The notes below the pieces were generated by a model. It saw only the letters and a program-made list of their open reading frames with translations, had not been told where the DNA came from and did no database searches. A program made the translations under genes and the position numbers. 64,000 bases of DNA from Nocardiopsis metallicus. Lineage in GTDB: Bacteria > Actinomycetota > Actinomycetes > Streptosporangiales > Streptosporangiaceae. Below, piece after piece: positions 39,539-47,989 of this stretch; the stretch's first letter is position 1, and the number at the start of each line of letters is the position of its first letter. Where the stretch lies: assembly GCF_014201115.1 (NCBI RefSeq), contig NZ_JACHDO010000001.1:682001-746000 (forward strand), given 5' to 3'.

Positions 39539-41479
39539 ATGTCGAAAGCCAAGCCCGATCGCGCGAGGGCCGTCCGGTGGCTGACCGGGACCCTCGGCTG
39601 GGCAGGGGGCGGCGTACTGGCCGCCACGGTGGTCTTCGTCGGCTGGGCGTGGTGGGGCCTGGGCGGTGAGGGGCCGGGGACCGACAGCGCGGTCAACCCG
39701 AGGTGGGGTGCTTCGGTCATGGTCCTGGGCGTCTTCGGGATCGTGCTGGTGCGCCATCTGCGGGGACAGGGCACCGACCCCGACCCGGCACAGCCACGCT
39801 CACGGTCGCGGAAGCACCTTCTGTTCCCGGTGTTCCTGGTGGTCACCGCGGTGGTGTTCGTCTTCGTGGCCCTGCCGACGGATTCCCTTCCTCCACTCGC
39901 CTCCCCGCGCGACTTCACCGCCTCCGAGCAGGCGATCGCCCTGTGGGGTGTCGCGGTCCTGGTCGCACTCGGCACGGTCCTCTCCTTGGGCGTGTTGCTC
40001 GGGCCGAGGGGGAAGCCGCGCGGCCTTTGGTGGGTGGGGGCTCCCGCTGGGGCGCTGGTCGTGGTTCTGGTCGCCGGGCTGGTTACGCCCCTCTCCGAGT
40101 ACCGGCCGGTCACCCACACCTTCCTGTCCGAGGCACCTGGCGAGCCCGCACCGGTTCCGACCGATGTCAGTGAGGTCGGCTGGACCTGGACGGCACCGGA
40201 GAACACCGAGGTCGTTCGGGTGGACGCGGGCAGCCATGGCCCCGTGGTGGTGTTGAGGGACGGACTGATCGCCCTGGACGGGCGGACCGGCGATGAGTTG
40301 TGGACCCACCGGGCCCGGTACTCGTACAGTCCTCTCGACTGGACGAGGGGTGTTCTCAGCGGTCAGGGCGGCCTGGCGTCGGTCACGTTCCGAAGGGGAG
40401 ACGACGTGGAGTGGAGCCACCTGACGCTGGACACCGCGACGGGGCAGATCGTTGAGGACGTCCCCTTCCCCGAGGAAGTTCCATGGAACGCCGGCACCTG
40501 GTCGGACGCCCGCCTGCTGCACACCGACGCCGGAAACTACGTGTACGGACACAAGAGAACGCTCTACGTGGTGGGAACCGACTACGAGCAGCGTTGGGAG
40601 CGCCCGTTCGGAGCGGCGAACCGGGAACGGCTTTGCGTAAGCGGGGATACCGCTGTCCTCCCGTACGAAGATCAGATCATCCTTGGTGAGATGTGCGCCG
40701 ATCAGCCCGCCGCCGAGGACCTCACAGACGAGGACTCCAGGAGCTGGGGGGATCGGGTCGATGCCGCCCAGGAATCCGGAACGGTGTCCCTGGTGGCGTT
40801 GGACGCGGCGACAGGGGAGGAGAACTGGCGCCGCGAATGGGATACCCACGAGGAGGAGACCCCGCCGGTCCTGTGGCCCGGTGGTGCCCCCCGCCCAGGT
40901 GCCGCCCCCGTGTTCCTGGTAGCTGATCGCGCCTTTGACGTGCGCACCGGGCAGGACCTGGACGTGGTCCCCGCGGACCTGGTCGGACTGCATCCGTTCG
41001 GGCATGCGGGGAAGGGTGTCTACCTGCACGCTGACAGCGAGGGCGCCCTCATCGCCGAACACTCCGATTCCGAATCCGGGGACCCGCTTCGGGTGCACCG
41101 TACTGACGCGGAGGGGAACGTTCTCGAGAGCACGGTCCTGCCGGACTCGTGGCTTCCCGCGGACAGGATCCGGGGTGCGGTACTGAACGATGCGCTCACG
41201 CACACCGACATCACCCGCCCCGGCAGTCTTGAAGCGGGGGAGCGAGGCACCTCCAGCGTGGTGGTCACTCCCCTGCGGGAGGCGACCGTCACCGAGGAGG
41301 ACCTGCGCCGGATCGACTTCGGCTCCGATCTGCTGGTCCCACCCGAGGAAGGGCGGGGCAGCAGACCCTCCCTGGAGGTGAGTAGCCCTCTGATCCCCGT
41401 CCCCGGCGCACTGGTGCTAGCACTGAGCGTGGGAAGCACGCCGGGTCAGGCCACGGAACCCTTCGCTCTGGTGCCCTGA
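39539..41479 (+). CDS. Membrane-anchored PQQ-like beta-propeller protein (paralogue B)
   Basis: 646 residues from ATG 39539. Same plan as its upstream neighbour: several N-terminal helices (TLGWAGGGVLAATVVFVGWAWWGL, ASVMVLGVFGIVLV, HLLFPVFLVVTAVVFVFVAL, AVLVALGTVLSLGVLL, AGALVVVLVAGLVTPL), then blades VLRDGLIALDGRTGDELWTHR, TLDTATGQIVEDV, SLVALDAATGEENWRREWD. Shared landmarks PAPVPTDVSEVGWTW versus PPPVPAEVSQVGWSW and the common C-terminus (TEEDLRRIDFG… ALVP) show a tandem duplication followed by divergence. Same direction, probably one transcript. Confidence 0.75.
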   Translation: MSKAKPDRARAVRWLTGTLGWAGGGVLAATVVFVGWAWWGLGGEGPGTDSAVNPRWGASVMVLGVFGIVLVRHLRGQGTDPDPAQPRSRSRKHLLFPVFLVVTAVVFVFVALPTDSLPPLASPRDFTASEQAIALWGVAVLVALGTVLSLGVLLGPRGKPRGLWWVGAPAGALVVVLVAGLVTPLSEYRPVTHTFLSEAPGEPAPVPTDVSEVGWTWTAPENTEVVRVDAGSHGPVVVLRDGLIALDGRTGDELWTHRARYSYSPLDWTRGVLSGQGGLASVTFRRGDDVEWSHLTLDTATGQIVEDVPFPEEVPWNAGTWSDARLLHTDAGNYVYGHKRTLYVVGTDYEQRWERPFGAANRERLCVSGDTAVLPYEDQIILGEMCADQPAAEDLTDEDSRSWGDRVDAAQESGTVSLVALDAATGEENWRREWDTHEEETPPVLWPGGAPRPGAAPVFLVADRAFDVRTGQDLDVVPADLVGLHPFGHAGKGVYLHADSEGALIAEHSDSESGDPLRVHRTDAEGNVLESTVLPDSWLPADRIRGAVLNDALTHTDITRPGSLEAGERGTSSVVVTPLREATVTEEDLRRIDFGSDLLVPPEEGRGSRPSLEVSSPLIPVPGALVLALSVGSTPGQATEPFALVP

Positions 41480-41799
41480 CCCCAAGGCTCGCGGGCGGCG
41501 TCACCGAACTCCATACCGACCCCCATAGGCTGGTGCCCCGACCCGGCCTTGCCCCGGAGCCCTCAGGACTCCACCGAATCCCAGCTCGGGCGTTCGTGTC
41601 ACTTGCCGTACCGCGACCCGCACCCCAACGCGGACGCCCGGGTTTCGCCATGACTTCCCAGCTGTCGTTTTCGGCTCCGGTGTGCCGGGTACCGGAGCAC
41701 CCACATCCCCCCCGCAGGCACAAGTATTCGACGAACAGGGGCACACATGCCACAGACCCAGCACACACCCGCCGTCCGCGAAAGCGCGGGGGGTCCTCG
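41480..41799 (+). other. 320-bp intergenic stretch with a possible leader mini-ORF
   Basis: No intact gene. An 18-codon plus-strand ORF (41747-41803, MPQTQHTPAVRESAGGPR) has AGGGG upstream, and its TGA overlaps the GTG start of the SDR gene at 41800. It could couple translation or mark a frameshifted older start. Otherwise nothing notable is seen. Confidence 0.3.
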
Positions 41800-42963
41800 G
41801 TGACCGGCTGGAAGGCGCCCCTCGCGATGGTCGGGGCCCGCTGGGCGTGGTCCCGGCTCCGCCGCAGGTACGCGCCCGCACCCGAACCGGTCCCCGCGTA
41901 CAAGCGCAACCTCGAACTCCTCGCCTGGGGCGCGGCCGGAGCCGCCCTCGGGGTCGGTGCCTCCGCGCTGTCCGAACGCCGCCGCTCCGGGCTCATGGCC
42001 GGAAAGGTCGTGCTGATCACCGGCAGCTCCCGCGGGCTGGGCCTGCAGCTGGCCCGGGAGTTCGGCGCCTCCGGGGCCTCCGTGGTGGTCTGCGCTCGCG
42101 GGCAGGAGGGCCTGGACCGGGCGGTCGCCGAACTCACCGGTCGGGGCGTGGACGCCCACGGGGTGGTCTGCGACGTCACCGACCCCGGACAGATCGAGTC
42201 CCTGCTCGACGAGGCGGAGAAGCACTTCGGCCGGCTCGACGTGGTGGTCAACTCCGCCGGGATCATGCGGGTCGGTCCGCAGGAGGCCCACACCGACGAC
42301 CACTTCCGGCAGGCCATGGACATCATGTTCTGGGGCCCGTTCCACCTCTCCCGAGCCGCCGTGGACCGGTTGCGGGACACCCGGGGCGTCATCGTCAACA
42401 TCACCTCGATCGGCGCCTACCTCTCGGTGCCGCACCTGCTGCCCTACTCCACCGCCAAGCACGCCTGGGCGGCGCTCTCCGAGGGCATGGCCGCCGAGAC
42501 CGCGGGCACCGGGGTGCGCGTCACCACCGTCGTGCCCGGGCTGATGCGCACCGGCTCGCACCGCGGAGTGGCCTTCAGCGGCGACCCCGAACGCGAGTAC
42601 GCGTGGTTCGCGCTGCTCGCCGGGCTCCCCCTGCTGAGCGTGAGCGCCGAACGCGCCGCCCGCCACATCGTGCACGCCACGGCCGGGCGAAAGAGCTTCC
42701 TCGTGATCACACCGGCGGCCCGGGCCGGTCTGGTCGCCCGGGGGATCGCGCCCGGGCTCACTCAGGAGGCGATGCGGCTGGTCGGCTGGTTGCTGCCCGA
42801 CGCCCCGGCCCGGGTGGAGGAACGCCTGGGCGCGGAGGCGGGCCAAAGCAGGTTGGGCCGTCTGGTGGACGCCGTCTCCGTCCTCAACGAGCGAGCGGGC
42901 AAGCGAATGAACCAGCATTCCAAGCCGCAGGACGAACAGGGACAGGGAACCGAGGAGAAGTGA
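41800..42963 (+). CDS. Short-chain dehydrogenase/reductase with N-terminal membrane-proximal segment
   Basis: 387 residues from GTG 41800. About 70 N-terminal residues (WAWSRLRRRYAPAPEPVPAYKRNLELLAWGAAGAALGVGASAL) include a basic stretch and a weak hydrophobic segment. Then comes a classical SDR Rossmann domain: KVVLITGSSRGLGLQLA (TGxxxGxG), CDVTD, VVVNSAGIM (NAG), and the active site with NITSIGAYLSVPHLLPYSTAKHAW (Ser, Tyr-x-x-x-Lys). The C-terminus is hydrophilic and Gln/Glu rich. Substrate unknown. A later ATG near 41824 is possible. Confidence 0.85.
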   Translation: MTGWKAPLAMVGARWAWSRLRRRYAPAPEPVPAYKRNLELLAWGAAGAALGVGASALSERRRSGLMAGKVVLITGSSRGLGLQLAREFGASGASVVVCARGQEGLDRAVAELTGRGVDAHGVVCDVTDPGQIESLLDEAEKHFGRLDVVVNSAGIMRVGPQEAHTDDHFRQAMDIMFWGPFHLSRAAVDRLRDTRGVIVNITSIGAYLSVPHLLPYSTAKHAWAALSEGMAAETAGTGVRVTTVVPGLMRTGSHRGVAFSGDPEREYAWFALLAGLPLLSVSAERAARHIVHATAGRKSFLVITPAARAGLVARGIAPGLTQEAMRLVGWLLPDAPARVEERLGAEAGQSRLGRLVDAVSVLNERAGKRMNQHSKPQDEQGQGTEEK

Positions 42964-43104
42964 CCCGGACCCAAGAGCGGTGCGGCGACCAGCCGTGCGG
43001 CACTGGCGGGGACCCGGAACCGACACAGAGCTTGGATCGACCGGGAACACCCGGTCTCCACAGGGGATAACCGAGGAACACCGCACCGAGAGGAGGAAGC
43101 CCGC

Positions 43105-43290
43105 ATGAGCGCACTCAACCCGGACCGGACCCTGCGTCAACCCGATCCCATGCCGCCGGACCCGTTCCCGCCCGCGCCGATGCCGCCCGAACCGGTGCCG
43201 CCGGAGCCGAGCCCGGACCCGGTACCGGAGCCGGTTCCCGAACCGCTCCCGGAACCGCCGGGGCCCGAACCCCAGCCCGAGCCCGCCTGA
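43105..43290 (+). CDS. Proline-rich repeat protein, 61 residues
   Basis: Preceded by a strong GAGAGGAGGAAG site. Half the residues are proline, arranged as PxP and (P/E)PxPEP units (PPEPVPPEPSPDPVPEPVPE). No signal peptide or membrane segment. Such sequences form extended polyproline helices; no function can be assigned. The SDR gene lies 141 bp upstream in the same direction. Confidence 0.5.
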   Translation: MSALNPDRTLRQPDPMPPDPFPPAPMPPEPVPPEPSPDPVPEPVPEPLPEPPGPEPQPEPA

Positions 43291-43356
43291 ACCCGCCTGG
43301 GCGCGCCCGAGCCCGCCTGGCTCAGCACGCCCTGAGCAGTGTCCGAGGCGGCCATT

Positions 43357-43389
43357 CGTGGGGCACGCCGGATACTGGTGTGCCCCACG
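43357..43389. terminator. Hairpin after the proline-rich gene
   Basis: Perfect 10-bp stem CGTGGGGCAC / GTGCCCCACG (43357-43366 and 43380-43389), 13-nt loop. It separates this unit from the cellulase promoter. Confidence 0.55.
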
Positions 43390-43439
43390 GGGCGGCAGGA
43401 GGCGACGCGGGCCAGTGTGATCACTTTCGGTTACCCTCC

Positions 43440-43468
43440 TTGACGTCTGGGCAACCGGAATCTAGCTT
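43440..43468 (+). promoter_or_regulatory. Putative promoter of the cellulase gene
   Basis: TTGACG (43440-43445), 17 bp, TAGCTT (43463-43468). It ends 81 bp before the ATG. Inferred by consensus only. Confidence 0.35.
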
Positions 43469-43549
43469 CGGTCAGGAAACACTCCTTCCGGATCCGGAGC
43501 GCGCGAACCCCCGCGCGCAGCCCGGTCCGCACCCCGCTGGAGGTTCTCC

Positions 43550-44677
43550 TTGGCGCGTCACCGCACCACCCCCGAAGCACCGCCCACCAACGGCCCCACC
43601 CGGAGAAGACCCTTTCGCACCCTCGGCCTCGCGGGCATGGGAGCGCTCCTACTCGGGGCCGCACTGCTCACCGGGGACCCGGCCGAGCGGACCCCGACCG
43701 CCCAGGCCGACCCCGTCTCCGGCGAGGCCGCCCCGAGCGCCGTGGACGCGCACGGCCAGCTCCAGGTGTGCGGCCTCAAACTCTGCGACGAGAACGGCCA
43801 GCCGGTCCAGCTCACCGGAATGAGCTCGCACGGACTCCAGTGGTTCGACCACTGCCTCACCGACGCCTCGCTCGACGCCCTCGCCGACGACTGGAACGCC
43901 GACGTCCTCCGGGTGTCCCTGTACATCCAGGAGGGCGGCTACGAGACCGACCCGCGCGGCTTCACCGACCGGGTGCACGAACTCATCGAGGAGGCCACCC
44001 GGCGCGGCCTCTACGTGATCGTGGACTGGCACATGCTCACGCCCGGCGACCCGAACCACAACACCGACCTCGCGCTGGACTTCTTCGCCGAGATCGCCGA
44101 GGTGCACTCAGGCAAGGACAACCTCCTCTACGAGATCGCCAACGAACCCAACGGGGTCTCCTGGAACGCGGTCAAGAGCTACTCCGAGCAGGTCATCCCG
44201 GTGATCCGCGAGCAGGACCCCGAAGCGGTCGTGCTGGTCGGCACCCGCGCCTGGTCCTCGCTGGGCGTGTCCGAGGGCTCGGACCACTCCGAGATCGTCG
44301 CCGACCCGGTCGACGCGGACAACATCATGTACGTCTACCACTTCTACGCGGCCTCGCACGACGGGCCCCACTTCGACGTCTTCCGGCAGGCCGCCCGGGA
44401 ACTGCCCCTGTTCGTGACCGAGTTCGGTACCCAGGAGCACACCGGCGACGGCGAGAACGACTTCGCCTCCGCCCAGGCCTACCTCGACTTCATGGCCCAG
44501 GAGCAGATCAGCTGGGTGAACTGGAACTACTCGGACGACCACCGCTCCGGCGCGGTCTTCGAGCCCGGAACCTGCGCCGCGGGCGGCCCCTTCGCGGGCA
44601 CCGACGCGCTCAAGCCCGCCGGGGAGTGGATCCGCGACCAGATCCGCACCAGCGGCGTCAACCGCGCCGACTCCTGA
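43550..44677 (+). CDS. Secreted glycoside hydrolase family 5 cellulase (endoglucanase)
   Basis: 375 residues. A twin-arginine-like/basic signal peptide (RRRPFRTLGLAGMGALLLGAALLTG) is followed by a short linker and a GH5 catalytic barrel starting LKLCDENGQPVQLTGMSSHGLQWFD. The acid/base glutamate is in LLYEIANEPNGVSW (~198) and the nucleophile in LFVTEFGTQEHTGDG (~291). YVIVDWHML and ISWVNWNYSDDHRSGA are further GH5 hallmarks. It cuts beta-1,4-glucan outside the cell. No carbohydrate-binding module is present. A CelR/CebR-like box lies inside the signal-peptide codons (43638-43651). Confidence 0.92.
   Translation: MARHRTTPEAPPTNGPTRRRPFRTLGLAGMGALLLGAALLTGDPAERTPTAQADPVSGEAAPSAVDAHGQLQVCGLKLCDENGQPVQLTGMSSHGLQWFDHCLTDASLDALADDWNADVLRVSLYIQEGGYETDPRGFTDRVHELIEEATRRGLYVIVDWHMLTPGDPNHNTDLALDFFAEIAEVHSGKDNLLYEIANEPNGVSWNAVKSYSEQVIPVIREQDPEAVVLVGTRAWSSLGVSEGSDHSEIVADPVDADNIMYVYHFYAASHDGPHFDVFRQAARELPLFVTEFGTQEHTGDGENDFASAQAYLDFMAQEQISWVNWNYSDDHRSGAVFEPGTCAAGGPFAGTDALKPAGEWIRDQIRTSGVNRADS
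43638..43651. promoter_or_regulatory. CelR/CebR-like box inside the cellulase gene
   Basis: TGGGAGCGCTCCTA matches 13 of 14 positions of the actinomycete cellulase operator TGGGAGCGCTCCCA. It lies about 90 bp inside the coding region, over the codons for Met-Gly-Ala-Leu-Leu. It could be a roadblock-type site or a coincidence of the signal-peptide codons. Confidence 0.4.
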
Positions 44678-44683
44678 TCCCGG

Positions 44684-44733
44684 TCGGCGGGGCCGCGCAG
44701 TGTTCACCTGCCCCGGTTCACCGGCCCCGCCGA
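44684..44733. terminator. Bidirectional terminator between cellulase and histidine kinase
   Basis: Perfect 12-bp stem TCGGCGGGGCCG / CGGCCCCGCCGA (44684-44695 and 44722-44733) with a 26-nt loop, in the 81-bp convergent gap. Confidence 0.65.
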
Positions 44734-44758
44734 TCCCCAGGCCCCGCCGCACGCCCCC

Positions 44759-46132
44759 TCAGGCCTTGGCGACGGGCAGCACCACACGGACCACCGTCCC
44801 CCCGGCCCCGCTCTCGACGTCCACACTGCCGCCCTGCGCCCTCACCAGGGACCGCACGATCGACAGCCCCAGTCCGACCAATCCGCCCGCCTGGTCGGAG
44901 CGCGTGGTCACGAACGGCTCGAACACGCGGGGCAGCAGCTCGGGGTCGATCCCGGTGCCGTCGTCCGCGACGACCAGGGCCACCGTGTCCCTGCGGACCT
45001 CGACGCGCACCTCGACGCGGACCCGCGGCGGGTTGTGGTCGATCGCGTTGGAGATCAGGTTCATCAGGCACTGCTCCAACCTGGCCTGGTCCCCGAGCAC
45101 GACCTGCGGAGAAGCCTCGTGAAAAACCACGGCCGGGGCGAAGGCCAGCGGTCGGACCCGGTCCCGGACGGCGTCGAACAGGTCCGGCAGGAACACCGGA
45201 CCGCGGTCGGCGTCGACCCCGTCACCCCCGCGCGCCACCGCCATGAGGTCCTCCAGAACCCGCCGCAACCGTTCGAGCTCGGCGTGTACGATCTCCGCCT
45301 CCGGCCCGCCCAACAGCTCCAGGTGCCCCTCGGCCACCGCGAGCGGGGTGCGTACCTCGTGGGAGATCGCCGCCAGATAACGGCGCCGTTCGGTGTCCGC
45401 CGCCTCGATCCGGGTGAGCATCCGGTTGATCTCGGTGGACAGCTCCGCGATCTCGTCGCGGGTGCCGGGGACGGGCACCCGCGTGGTCAGGTCGGCCGGG
45501 GAGATCTCCTTGGCCGCCGCCGACACCTCCCGCACCGGTGCCAGGGTGCGCCGCACCACCAGCCACAGTGCGCCGCCGCCGACCCCGACGCCGAGCCCTC
45601 CGGCCAGGGCGGTGACCAGCAGGACCGTGGCGGCCGTCTCATGTACCGCGTCCAACGGCGCGGCCACGGTGATGACGGCGATCTTCGCGTCGGTCGCGTC
45701 GGTGACGGGGGTGTCCAGCACCCGGACCCTGCCGATACCGGTGTCCACGGTGCGCGCGACCCCGGGGGCCGCCTCGGGCGCGTCGTCACCGCGCATCAGC
45801 GCCGCGACCTTGGCGGGACCGCCGGTGCTCTGCAGCCGGACCCCGTTGACGTGCACCAACGACACGTGCCTGGCCCCGCTGGGGCGGATCGCCAGCACCT
45901 GGCGTGCGGCGCGCTCGGCCTCGGGACCCGAGACCATGCCGTCCAGCCCCGCGACGACGGGCATCTGGTCGCCCAGCGCCTCACTCAACAGCGCGGACTC
46001 CTGGCGCAGCAGGTTGTCGACGTCGTTGCGTCCGGAAACCAGGACCAGCGCGTGGGTCAGGGCGATGATGCCGCCGACCACCAGCACCATCACCACCAGT
46101 GCCCGCAGGACCAGACGCCGGGAGAGACTCAT
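44759..46132 (-). CDS. Sensor histidine kinase
   Basis: 457 residues. Transmembrane helix 1 is at ~10-30 (LVLRALVVMVLVVGGIIALTHALVLV), an extracytoplasmic sensor of ~130 residues follows, and helix 2 is near 165-190 (VLLVTALAGGLGVGVGGGALWLV). A HAMP domain follows, then the H-box YLAAISHEVRTPLAVAEGHLELL, N-box CLMNLISNAIDHNPP, and ATP-lid boxes VVADDGTGIDPELLPRVFEPF and GLVGLGLSIVRSLVRAQGG. It autophosphorylates on the H-box histidine and passes the phosphate to the regulator encoded 18 bp upstream. Signal unknown. Confidence 0.93.
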   Translation of the reverse strand: MSLSRRLVLRALVVMVLVVGGIIALTHALVLVSGRNDVDNLLRQESALLSEALGDQMPVVAGLDGMVSGPEAERAARQVLAIRPSGARHVSLVHVNGVRLQSTGGPAKVAALMRGDDAPEAAPGVARTVDTGIGRVRVLDTPVTDATDAKIAVITVAAPLDAVHETAATVLLVTALAGGLGVGVGGGALWLVVRRTLAPVREVSAAAKEISPADLTTRVPVPGTRDEIAELSTEINRMLTRIEAADTERRRYLAAISHEVRTPLAVAEGHLELLGGPEAEIVHAELERLRRVLEDLMAVARGGDGVDADRGPVFLPDLFDAVRDRVRPLAFAPAVVFHEASPQVVLGDQARLEQCLMNLISNAIDHNPPRVRVEVRVEVRRDTVALVVADDGTGIDPELLPRVFEPFVTTRSDQAGGLVGLGLSIVRSLVRAQGGSVDVESGAGGTVVRVVLPVAKA

Positions 46133-46150
46133 CTGCCGCTCACCTGGCCC

Positions 46151-46855
46151 TCACTGGTCACTGCCGCTCAGCCGGTAGCCGACCCCGCGCACGGTCTGGA
46201 TGCGCTCCGCGCCGAGTTTGCGGCGCAGCTGGCTGACGTAGACCTCGACGACGTTGGAGGCGCCGTCGAAGTCGTAACCCCACACCAGGTCGAGCAGTTG
46301 GGCCTGGGAGAACACCTGGCCGGGGTGGTTCAGCAGGACCGACAGCAGGGCGAACTCCCGCGCGGACAGGGCGATGGTGGCGCCGTCCACGAAAGCGGTG
46401 TGCCCGCTCAGGTCCAGGGTGAGGCCACCGGCGCTCAGGGTGTCGCCGCGCTCATGCCCGCTGGTCCGCAGCCGGGCCCTGATCCTGGCCAGGAGCTCGC
46501 GCACACTGAACGGTTTGACCATGTAGTCGTCGGCCCCGGCGTCGAGGTTGGCGATCCGGTCGTCGACCGCGTCCTTGGCGGTGAGTACGATCACCGGGAC
46601 GGAGGGGCGGCGCAGCCGGAGCCGCCGCAGGACCTCCTCACCCGACAGGCCCGGCAGACCCAGGTCCAGGACTACCAGGTCGACGTCGTCGGACAGGGCC
46701 ATGACCAGCCCGTCGACGCCGTCCGCGGAGACCACTACCCGGTATCCGGCGTTCTCCAGACCACGCCGGACGAAGGAGACGATGCCCTCCTCGTCCTCCA
46801 CCACCAGAATCGCCACCGCGCCGTGCCCTCCTGTTTCCTTGCTCCGCTCCAGCAT
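46151..46855 (-). CDS. OmpR/PhoB family response regulator
   Basis: 234 residues. Receiver domain: ILVVEDEEGIVSFVRRGLENAGY (acidic pocket), phospho-acceptor Asp in DLVVLDLGLPGLSGEEVLRRLR (~60), Thr in VIVLTAKDAVDDRI and Lys in DDYMVKPFSVRELLARIRARLR. The winged-helix output domain ends FDGASNVVEVYVSQLRRKLGAERIQTVRGVGYRLS. It heads the two-gene operon with the kinase. Its promoter region contains TTCAGGTT repeats that recur before the LCP gene at 47990, so that gene is a probable target. Confidence 0.93.
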   Translation of the reverse strand: MLERSKETGGHGAVAILVVEDEEGIVSFVRRGLENAGYRVVVSADGVDGLVMALSDDVDLVVLDLGLPGLSGEEVLRRLRLRRPSVPVIVLTAKDAVDDRIANLDAGADDYMVKPFSVRELLARIRARLRTSGHERGDTLSAGGLTLDLSGHTAFVDGATIALSAREFALLSVLLNHPGQVFSQAQLLDLVWGYDFDGASNVVEVYVSQLRRKLGAERIQTVRGVGYRLSGSDQ

Positions 46856-46886
46856 GCCGGTGAATGCTGAGCCCGTGATGAAGACG

Positions 46887-46919
46887 ACCTGAAGGCGGTC
46901 TTCAGGTTGGATTCAGGTT
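46887..46919. promoter_or_regulatory. Composite operator, divergent promoter of the two-component system
   Basis: ACCTGAA (46887-46893), 7 bp, TTCAGGTT (46901-46908), 3 bp, TTCAGGTT (46912-46919). Direct repeats with an 11-bp period are typical for OmpR-family regulators. It lies between the response-regulator gene and the plus-strand gene at 47009. The same arrangement occurs at 47894-47926. Confidence 0.6.
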
Positions 46920-47008
46920 CCCATCATGAGGCTGATGGACAATGAGATCCGCCCGCCCACTCCGCCCGCCCGTCAAGCCCGCCCGACCATCCACCGCCGA
47001 AGGAACCG

Positions 47009-47710
47009 ATGATGCGACGCCGCAGGACGCCCCTCGTCACCTGCGTTGCGGCTGCCCTGACGGTTCTGGGCGTGAGCGGGTACCTCTTCCTCAGGGAACC
47101 GGACCTGGCGGTGGACACGATCCGCCTCGATGGTTTCACGAGCGCGCCCACGCTCCGTTCCCCGGTCGGGGACGGGACCTCCCGGCCGGTGGACGGCCTC
47201 GAACAGCTGACCGGTGAACTGCGCTCCGGTGACGGGCCCGAGGACTGGTACGTCGGGGGAGTGGGGGTCGACTTCGGCCCCCGGGCGTGGCTGCTCACCG
47301 ATCCGGTACTGGAGGACTTCGACGGTGACGGCACCGCGGCCGCGCTCTTGGTGGAGCTGCGCGCTCTGGAGGGCACCGAGGTCACGCTGGGCGTGCGCCA
47401 CGACCCCGACGAGGATCCCGCACGCGACGCCGCCGGGGTGTTCACCGTCAACGGACTGGCCTTCCGGGACACCGACGGGGGCCCCGCCCCCTGGGAGGGC
47501 ACCGGTTCCTCGTACGAGGCCGACCAGGAGGAGGCCGCCACCGCCGCTGAGGAGGCGGTCGGTGAAGGGGCTGAGGCCACCGGCGCCGATCGTGTCGACG
47601 AGGACGGCTGGCAGGGGTGGGAGGTCCGGGTACGCGGCGGGGACGGGCAGGAGTACCACGTGATCCTCGACCTCTCCGGCGCGGTCGCGGACGTGCGCCC
47701 GAACTACTGA
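47009..47710 (+). CDS. Secreted or membrane-anchored protein with PepSY-like C-terminus
   Basis: 233 residues with an N-terminal signal/anchor (RRRRTPLVTCVAAALTVLGVSGYLFL). The middle is acidic and contains FDGDGTAAALLVELRALEGTEVTLGV. The C-terminal WQGWEVRVRGGDGQEYHVILDLSGAVADVRPNY resembles a PepSY-type strand-turn-strand ending. Two-component genes with a neighbouring PepSY-like secreted protein are common; the protein may feed the kinase sensor. It shares the composite operator region with the response regulator. Function unproven. ATG 47009 and 47012 are equivalent starts. Confidence 0.65.
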   Translation: MMRRRRTPLVTCVAAALTVLGVSGYLFLREPDLAVDTIRLDGFTSAPTLRSPVGDGTSRPVDGLEQLTGELRSGDGPEDWYVGGVGVDFGPRAWLLTDPVLEDFDGDGTAAALLVELRALEGTEVTLGVRHDPDEDPARDAAGVFTVNGLAFRDTDGGPAPWEGTGSSYEADQEEAATAAEEAVGEGAEATGADRVDEDGWQGWEVRVRGGDGQEYHVILDLSGAVADVRPNY

Positions 47711-47893
47711 CGGGGTCCGCCCCCGGGGGCACGAGGTGGTGTTCCCGGCGTATCCCGGGACACGGTGCCCCCTTGCCGGGATCCGCCGCTCCGTTCCCGG
47801 ACAGCTCTGTCCCGGGTTGCTCCGCTGTCCCGGTTCGCTTCGCGGCTGTCCTGTGTTCCGTGCGCTCTCACCCTCCGCGAACCGCTCTTTCCG

Positions 47894-47926
47894 AACCTGA
47901 AAGCCCCCTTCAGCTTGTTTCAGGAA
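47894..47926 (+). promoter_or_regulatory. Composite operator upstream of the LCP gene
   Basis: AACCTGAA (47894-47901), 7 bp, TTCAGCTT (47909-47916), 2 bp, TTCAGGAA (47919-47926), ending 63 bp before the LCP start. The inverted half-site, the 7-bp gap and the tandem TTCAG words copy the plan of the site at 46887-46919. Confidence 0.55.
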
Positions 47927-47989
47927 CGGCTCAGAAAGCCCTGGCACGCTGACCGGGTCCGCTTGGAACGAGAAGTACGGAGTCCGACG

